Source of the DNA: Edaphochlamys debaryana
Lineage: Eukaryota > Chlorophyta > Chlorophyceae > Chlamydomonadales
DNA length: 64,000 bases
Direction: 5' to 3'
Assembly: GCA_016858145.1 (NCBI GenBank)
Contig: JAEHOE010000259.1
Coordinates: 1 to 64,000, forward strand
The notes below the pieces were generated by a model, which made no database searches, was not told where the DNA came from, and was given only the letters and a program-made list of their open reading frames with translations. A program made the position numbers and the translations under genes. The number at the start of each line of letters is the position of its first letter. Within the stretch, counting starts at the first letter, position 1. Below are positions 56,068 through 64,000 of the stretch, one piece after another.

Positions 56068-59000
56068 CTCCCAGAGCGCGCAGCTCTCGCCCCACCGCGT
56101 CCCCGCACTTCCCAAGCCTTCTCAACCCTTCAATACATATAATAGATGCTTGCAAGGGGGGTGGCGGGCTTGGAACGGCCCGGAGCAGAGCGGGCCGATT
56201 TTGCGCGGAAGCGGGGTCCGCGGCCCCGGCCCCCGGCCTTCCCCCGGGTCTCCCAGAGCGCGCAGCTCTCGCCCCACCGCGTCCCCGCACTTCCCAAGCC
56301 TTCTCAACCCTTCAATACATATAATAGATGCTTGCAAGGGGGGTGGCGGGCTTGGAACGGCCCGGAGCAGAGCGGGCCGATTTTGCGCGGAAGCGGGGTC
56401 CGCGGCCCCGGCCCCCGGCCTTCCCCCGGGTCTCCCAGAGCGCGCAGCTCTCGCCCCACCGCGTCCCCGCACTTCCCAAGCCTTCTCAACCCTTCAATAC
56501 ATATATAGATGCTTGCAAGGGGGGTGGCGGGCTTGGAACGGCCCGGAGCAGAGCGGGCCGATTTTGCGCGGAAGCGGGGTCCGCGGCCCCGGCCCCCGGC
56601 CTTCCCCCGGGTCTCCCAGAGCGCGCAGCTCTCGCCCCACCGCGTCCCCGCACTTCCCAAGCCTTCTCAACCCTTCAATACATATAATAGATGCTTGCAA
56701 GGGGGGTGGCGGGCTTGGAACGGCCCGGAGCAGAGCGGGCCGATTTTGCGCGGAAGCGGGGTCCGCGGCCCCGGCCCCCGGCCTTCCCCCGGGTCTCCCA
56801 GAGCGCGCAGCTCTCGCCCCACCGCGTCCCCGCACTTCCCAAGCCTTCTCAACCCTTCAATACATATAATAGATGCTTGCAAGGGGGGTGGCGGGCTTGG
56901 AACGGCCCGGAGCAGAGCGGGCCGATTTTGCGCGGAAGCGGGGTCCGCGGCGCCGGCCCCCGGCCTTCCCCCGGGTCTCCCAGAGCGCGCAGCTCTCGCC
57001 CCACCGCGTCCCCGCACTTCCCAAGCCTTCTCAACCCTTCAATACATATAATAGATGCTTGCAAGGGGGGTGGCGGGCTTGGAACGGCCCGGAGCAGAGC
57101 GGGCCGATTTTGCGCGGAAGCGGGGTCCGCGGCCCCGGCCCCCGGCCTTCCCCCGGGTCTCCCAGAGCGCGCAGCTCTCGCCCCACCGCGTCCCCGCACT
57201 TCCCAAGCCTTCTCAACCCTTCAATACATATAATAGATGCTTGCAAGGGGGGTGGCGGGCTTGGAACGGCCCGGAGCAGAGCGGGCCGATTTTGCGCGGA
57301 AGCGGGGTCCGCGGCCCCGGCCCCCGGCCTTCCCCCGGGTCTCCCAGAGCGCGCAGCTCTCGCCCCACCGCGTCCCCGCACTTCCCAAGCCTTCTCAACC
57401 CTTCAATACATATAATAGATGCTTGCAAGGGGGGTGGCGGGCTTGGAACGGCCCGGAGCAGAGCGGGCCGATTTTGCGCGGAAGCGGGGTCCGCGGCCCC
57501 GGCCCCCGGCCTTCCCCCGGGTCTCCCAGAGCGCGCAGCTCTCGCCCCACCGCGTCCCCGCACTTCCCAAGCCTTCTCAACCCTTCAATACATATAATAG
57601 ATGCTTGCAAGGGGGGTGGCGGGCTTGGAACGGCCCGGAGCAGAGCGGGCCGATTTTGCGCGGAAGCGGGGTCCGCGGCCCCGGCCCCCGGCCTTCCCCC
57701 GGGTCTCCCAGAGCGCGCAGCTCTCGCCCCACCGCGTCCCCGCACTTCCCAAGCCTTCTCAACCCTTCAATACATATAATAGATGCTTGCAAGGGGGGTG
57801 GCGGGCTTGGAACGGCCCGGAGCAGAGCGGGCCGATTTTGCGCGGAAGCGGGGTCCGCGGCCCCGGCCCCCGGCCTTCCCCCGGGTCTCCCAGAGCGCGC
57901 AGCTCTCGCCCCACCGCGTCCCCGCACTTCCCAAGCCTTCTCAACCCTTCAATACATATAATAGATGCTTGCAAGGGGGGTGGCGGGCTTGGAACGGCCC
58001 GGAGCAGAGCGGGCCGATTTTGCGCGGAAGCGGGGTCCGCGGCCCGGCCCCCGGCCTTCCCCCGGGTCTCCCAGAGCGCGCAGCTCTCGCCCCACCGCGT
58101 CCCCGCACTTCCCAAGCCTTCTCAACCCTTCAATACATATAATAGATGCTTGCAAGGGGGGTGGCGGGCTTGGAACGGCCCGGAGCAGAGCGGGCCGATT
58201 TTGCGCGGAAGCGGGGTCCGCGGCCCCGGCCCCCGGCCTTCCCCCGGGTCTCCCAGAGCGCGCAGCTCTCGCCCCACCGCGTCCCCGCACTTCCCAAGCC
58301 TTCTCAACCCTTCAATACATATAATAGATGCTTGCAAGGGGGGTGGCGGGCTTGGAACGGCCCGGAGCAGAGCGGGCCGATTTTGCGCGGAAGCGGGGTC
58401 CGCGGCCCCGGCCCCCGGCCTTCCCCCGGGTCTCCCAGAGCGCGCAGCTCTCGCCCCACCGCGTCCCCGCACTTCCCAAGCCTTCTCAACCCTTCAATAC
58501 ATATAATAGATGCTTGCAAGGGGGGTGGCGGGCTTGGAACGGCCCGGAGCAGAGCGGGCCGATTTTGCGCGGAAGCGGGGTCCGCGGCGCCGGCCCCCGG
58601 CCTTCCCCCGGGTCTCCCAGAGCGCGCAGCTCTCGCCCCACCGCGTCCCCGCACTTCCCAAGCCTTCTCAACCCTTCAATACATATAATAGATGCTTGCA
58701 AGGGGGGTGGCGGGCTTGGAACGGCCCGGAGCAGAGCGGGCCGATTTTGCGCGGAAGCGGGGTCCGCGGCGCCGGCCCCCGGCCTTCCCCCGGGTCTCCC
58801 AGAGCGCGCAGCTCTCGCCCCACCGCGTCCCCGCACTTCCCAAGCCTTCTCAACCCTTCAATACATATAATAGATGCTTGCAAGGGGGGTGGCGGGCTTG
58901 GAACGGCCCGGAGCAGAGCGGGCCGATTTTGCGCGGAAGCGGGGTCCGCGGCCCCGGCCCCCGGCCTTCCCCCGGGTCTCCCAGAGCGCGCAGCTCTCGC

Positions 59001-62000
59001 CCCACCGCGTCCCCGCACTTCCCAAGCCTTCTCAACCCTTCAATACATATAATAGATGCTTGCAAGGGGGGTGGCGGGCTTGGAACGGCCCGGAGCAGAG
59101 CGGGCCGATTTTGCGCGGAAGCGGGGTCCGCGGCCCCGGCCCCCGGCCTTCCCCCGGGTCTCCCAGAGCGCGCAGCTCTCGCCCCACCGCGTCCCCGCAC
59201 TTCCCAAGCCTTCTCAACCCTTCAATACATATAATAGATGCTTGCAAGGGGGGTGGCGGGCTTGGAACGGCCCGGAGCAGAGCGGGCCGATTTTGCGCGG
59301 AAGCGGGGTCCGCGGCCCCGGCCCCCGGCCTTCCCCCGGGTCTCCCAGAGCGCGCAGCTCTCGCCCCACCGCGTCCCCGCACTTCCCAAGCCTTCTCAAC
59401 CCTTCAATACATATAATAGATGCTTGCAAGGGGGGTGGCGGGCTTGGAACGGCCCGGAGCAGAGCGGGCCGATTTTGCGCGGAAGCGGGGTCCGCGGCCC
59501 CGGCCCCCGGCCTTCCCCCGGGTCTCCCAGAGCGCGCAGCTCTCGCCCCACCGCGTCCCCGCACTTCCCAAGCCTTCTCAACCCTTCAATACATATAATA
59601 GATGCTTGCAAGGGGGGTGGCGGGCTTGGAACGGCCCGGAGCAGAGCGGGCCGATTTTGCGCGGAAGCGGGGTCCGCGGCCCCGGCCCCCGGCCTTCCCC
59701 CGGGTCTCCCAGAGCGCGCAGCTCTCGCCCCACCGCGTCCCCGCACTTCCCAAGCCTTCTCAACCCTTCAATACATATAATAGATGCTTGCAAGGGGGGT
59801 GGCGGGCTTGGAACGGCCCGGAGCAGAGCGGGCCGATTTTGCGCGGAAGCGGGGTCCGCGGCCCCGGCCCCCGGCCTTCCCCCGGGTCTCCCAGAGCGCG
59901 CAGCTCTCGCCCCACCGCGTCCCCGCACTTCCCAAGCCTTCTCAACCCTTCAATACATATAATAGATGCTTGCAAGGGGGGTGGCGGGCTTGGAACGGCC
60001 CGGAGCAGAGCGGGCCGATTTTGCGCGGAAGCGGGGTCCGCGGCCCCGGCCCCCGGCCTTCCCCCGGGTCTCCCAGAGCGCGCAGCTCTCGCCCCACCGC
60101 GTCCCCGCACTTCCCAAGCCTTCTCAACCCTTCAATACATATAATAGATGCTTGCAAGGGGGGTGGCGGGCTTGGAACGGCCCGGAGCAGAGCGGGCCGA
60201 TTTTGCGCGGAAGCGGGGTCCGCGGCCCCGGCCCCCGGCCTTCCCCCGGGTCTCCCAGAGCGCGCAGCTCTCGCCCCACCGCGTCCCCGCACTTCCCAAG
60301 CCTTCTCAACCCTTCAATACATATAATAGATGCTTGCAAGGGGGGTGGCGGGCTTGGAACGGCCCGGAGCAGAGCGGGCCGATTTTGCGCGGAAGCGGGG
60401 TCCGCGGCCCCGGCCCCCGGCCTTCCCCCGGGTCTCCCAGAGCGCGCAGCTCTCGCCCCACCGCGTCCCCGCACTTCCCAAGCCTTCTCAACCCTTCAAT
60501 ACATATAATAGATGCTTGCAAGGGGGGTGGCGGGCTTGGAACGGCCCGGAGCAGAGCGGGCCGATTTTGCGCGGAAGCGGGGTCCGCGGCCCCGGCCCCC
60601 GGCCTTCCCCCGGGTCTCCCAGAGCGCGCAGCTCTCGCCCCACCGCGTCCCCGCACTTCCCAAGCCTTCTCAACCCTTCAATACATATAATAGATGCTTG
60701 CAAGGGGGGTGGCGGGCTTGGAACGGCCCGGAGCAGAGCGGGCCGATTTTGCGCGGAAGCGGGGTCCGCGGCCCCGGCCCCCGGCCTTCCCCCGGGTCTC
60801 CCAGAGCGCGCAGCTCTCGCCCCACCGCGTCCCCGCACTTCCCAAGCCTTCTCAACCCTTCAATACATATAATAGATGCTTGCAAGGGGGGTGGCGGGCT
60901 TGGAACGGCCCGGAGCAGAGCGGGCCGATTTTGCGCGGAAGCGGGGTCCGCGGCCCCGGCCCCCGGCCTTCCCCCGGGTCTCCCAGAGCGCGCAGCTCTC
61001 GCCCCACCGCGTCCCCGCACTTCCCAAGCCTTCTCAACCCTTCAATACATATAATAGATGCTTGCAAGGGGGGTGGCGGGCTTGGAACGGCCCGGAGCAG
61101 AGCGGGCCGATTTTGCGCGGAAGCGGGGTCCGCGGCCCCGGCCCCCGGCCTTCCCCCGGGTCTCCCAGAGCGCGCAGCTCTCGCCCCACCGCGTCCCCGC
61201 ACTTCCCAAGCCTTCTCAACCCTTCAATACATATAATAGATGCTTGCAAGGGGGGTGGCGGGCTTGGAACGGCCCGGAGCAGAGCGGGCCGATTTTGCGC
61301 GGAAGCGGGGTCCGCGGCCCCGGCCCCCGGCCTTCCCCCGGGTCTCCCAGAGCGCGCAGCTCTCGCCCCACCGCGTCCCCGCACTTCCCAAGCCTTCTCA
61401 ACCCTTCAATACATATAATAGATGCTTGCAAGGGGGGTGGCGGGCTTGGAACGGCCCGGAGCAGAGCGGGCCGATTTTGCGCGGAAGCGGGGTCCGCGGC
61501 GCCGGCCCCCGGCCTTCCCCCGGGTCTCCCAGAGCGCGCAGCTCTCGCCCCACCGCGTCCCCGCACTTCCCAAGCCTTCTCAACCCTTCAATACATATAA
61601 TAGATGCTTGCAAGGGGGGTGGCGGGCTTGGAACGGCCCGGAGCAGAGCGGGCCGATTTTGCGCGGAAGCGGGGTCCGCGGCCCCGGCCCCCGGCCTTCC
61701 CCCGGGTCTCCCAGAGCGCGCAGCTCTCGCCCCACCGCGTCCCCGCACTTCCCAAGCCTTCTCAACCCTTCAATACATATAATAGATGCTTGCAAGGGGG
61801 GTGGCGGGCTTGGAACGGCCCGGAGCAGAGCGGGCCGATTTTGCGCGGAAGCGGGGTCCGCGGCCCCGGCCCCCGGCCTTCCCCCGGGTCTCCCAGAGCG
61901 CGCAGCTCTCGCCCCACCGCGTCCCCGCACTTCCCAAGCCTTCTCAACCCTTCAATACATATAATAGATGCTTGCAAGGGGGGTGGCGGGCTTGGAACGG

Positions 62001-64000
62001 CCCGGAGCAGAGCGGGCCGATTTTGCGCGGAAGCGGGGTCCGCGGCCCCGGCCCCCGGCCTTCCCCCGGGTCTCCCAGAGCGCGCAGCTCTCGCCCCACC
62101 GCGTCCCCGCACTTCCCAAGCCTTCTCAACCCTTCAATACATATAATAGATGCTTGCAAGGGGGGTGGCGGGCTTGGAACGGCCCGGAGCAGAGCGGGCC
62201 GATTTTGCGCGGAAGCGGGGTCCGCGGCCCCGGCCCCCGGCCTTCCCCCGGGTCTCCCAGAGCGCGCAGCTCTCGCCCCACCGCGTCCCCGCACTTCCCA
62301 AGCCTTCTCAACCCTTCAATACATATAATAGATGCTTGCAAGGGGGGTGGCGGGCTTGGAACGGCCCGGAGCAGAGCGGGCCGATTTTGCGCGGAAGCGG
62401 GGTCCGCGGCCCCGGCCCCCGGCCTTCCCCCGGGTCTCCCAGAGCGCGCAGCTCTCGCCCCACCGCGTCCCCGCACTTCCCAAGCCTTCTCAACCCTTCA
62501 ATACATATAATAGATGCTTGCAAGGGGGGTGGCGGGCTTGGAACGGCCCGGAGCAGAGCGGGCCGATTTTGCGCGGAAGCGGGGTCCGCGGCCCCGGCCC
62601 CCGGCCTTCCCCCGGGTCTCCCAGAGCGCGCAGCTCTCGCCCCACCGCGTCCCCGCACTTCCCAAGCCTTCTCAACCCTTCAATACATATAATAGATGCT
62701 TGCAAGGGGGGTGGCGGGCTTGGAACGGCCCGGAGCAGAGCGGGCCGATTTTGCGCGGAAGCGGGGTCCGCGGCCCCGGCCCCCGGCCTTCCCCCGGGTC
62801 TCCCAGAGCGCGCAGCTCTCGCCCCACCGCGTCCCCGCACTTCCCAAGCCTTCTCAACCCTTCAATACATATAATAGATGCTTGCAAGGGGGGTGGCGGG
62901 CTTGGAACGGCCCGGAGCAGAGCGGGCCGATTTTGCGCGGAAGCGGGGTCCGCGGCCCCGGCCCCCGGCCTTCCCCCGGGTCTCCCAGAGCGCGCAGCTC
63001 TCGCCCCACCGCGTCCCCGCACTTCCCAAGCCTTCTCAACCCTTCAATACATATAATAGATGCTTGCAAGGGGGGTGGCGGGCTTGGAACGGCCCGGAGC
63101 AGAGCGGGCCGATTTTGCGCGGAAGCGGGGTCCGCGGCCCCGGCCCCCGGCCTTCCCCCGGGTCTCCCAGAGCGCGCAGCTCTCGCCCCACCGCGTCCCC
63201 GCACTTCCCAAGCCTTCTCAACCCTTCAATACATATAATAGATGCTTGCAAGGGGGGTGGCGGGCTTGGAACGGCCCGGAGCAGAGCGGGCCGATTTTGC
63301 GCGGAAGCGGGGTCCGCGGCCCCGGCCCCCGGCCTTCCCCCGGGTCTCCCAGAGCGCGCAGCTCTCGCCCCACCGCGTCCCCGCACTTCCCAAGCCTTCT
63401 CAACCCTTCAATACATATAATAGATGCTTGCAAGGGGGGTGGCGGGCTTGGAACGGCCCGGAGCAGAGCGGGCCGATTTTGCGCGGAAGCGGGGTCCGCG
63501 GCCCCGGCCCCCGGCCTTCCCCCGGGTCTCCCAGAGCGCGCAGCTCTCGCCCCACCGCGTCCCCGCACTTCCCAAGCCTTCTCAACCCTTCAATACATAT
63601 AATAGATGCTTGCAAGGGGGGTGGCGGGCTTGGAACGGCCCGGAGCAGAGCGGGCCGATTTTGCGCGGAAGCGGGGTCCGCGGCCCCGGCCCCCGGCCTT
63701 CCCCCGGGTCTCCCAGAGCGCGCAGCTCTCGCCCCACCGCGTCCCCGCACTTCCCAAGCCTTCTCAACCCTTCAATACATATAATAGATGCTTGCAAGGG
63801 GGGTGGCGGGCTTGGAACGGCCCGGAGCAGAGCGGGCCGATTTTGCGCGGAAGCGGGGTCCGCGGCCCCGGCCCCCGGCCTTCCCCCGGGTCTCCCAGAG
63901 CGCGCAGCTCTCGCCCCACCGCGTCCCCGCACTTCCCAAGCCTTCTCAACCCTTCAATACATATAATAGATGCTTGCAAGGGGGGTGGCGGGCTTGGAAC
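56068..64000. repeat. 182-bp satellite array (about 43.6 monomers, runs off the window)
   Basis: The monomer begins ctcccagagcgcgcagctct and contains an AT-rich core, aatacatataatagatgc, within GC-rich sequence. Monomer starts are at 56068, 56250 and then every 182 bp. Visible variants are few: one-base deletions near 56505 and 58045, and the same C-to-G change at 56952, 58589, 58771 and 61501. The array is otherwise uniform by eye. The overlapping open frames in it are by-products of the repeat, not genes. Monomer length and uniformity recall centromeric or subtelomeric satellites, but position on the chromosome is unknown. Confidence 0.97.

Noticed and set aside
56000..63979. Serial open frames of about 180 aa (+) and 116 aa (-) across the array
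   Set aside because: They repeat with the 182-bp monomer on both strands and end at the same point each time; they are by-products of the satellite.
56068..64000. CRISPR array
   Set aside because: The repeats are contiguous with no unique spacers, and the context is eukaryotic.

Overview
The window looks like nuclear DNA of a GC-rich, flagellated green alga (chlorophyte, probably Chlorophyceae). The genes are densely split by GT-AG and some GC-AG introns. TGTAA, the usual algal poly(A) signal, lies downstream of three of them. The gene set combines a flagellar coiled-coil protein, a chloroplast mRNA-maturation factor and plant-type NAP1. No database search was possible; names rest on reading spliced exons by eye and on family knowledge.

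Layout. (1) 824-6724 (+): 3' part of a CCDC146/MBO2-type axonemal coiled-coil gene, 18 exons, 5' end outside the window. (2) 17369-9501 (-): a 19-exon gene for a GAF-like/Ser-Thr protein kinase of about 1182 aa, convergent with gene 1. (3) 17.4-21.7 kb: mostly gene-poor, with a foldback-like element whose long inverted arms are minisatellite and whose loop carries a 141-bp in-frame repeat ORF. (4) 21701-24510 (+): nucleosome assembly protein NAP1 (334 aa, ending in CKQQ). (5) 25435-30069 (+): MBB1/HCF107-type HAT/TPR chloroplast RNA-maturation factor (682 aa). (6) 30810-55215 (+): a 24-kb gene for a giant bridge-like lipid-transfer protein (BLTP2/Hobbit/SABRE/KIP family). I reconstruct 45 exons and about 4004 aa once one copy of an internal 3.76-kb tandem duplication is left out. 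(7) 55475-56067: a 593-bp non-autonomous hAT-like element with 17-bp terminal inverted repeats and an 8-bp target duplication. (8) 56068-64000: a nearly uniform 182-bp satellite array of about 43.6 monomers that runs off the window.

The genes are not an operon or a single pathway: they serve cilia, signalling, chromatin, chloroplast psbB-type RNA maturation and inter-membrane lipid transport. The most interesting non-genic features are the satellite array with a transposon at its edge, the foldback-like element, and the duplicated block in the lipid-transfer gene. The two copies of that block differ almost only by tiny indels, which looks more like an assembly artefact than biology. All four complete or partial spliced models were checked for phase: summed coding lengths are divisible by three for genes 1, 2, 4, 5 and 6.
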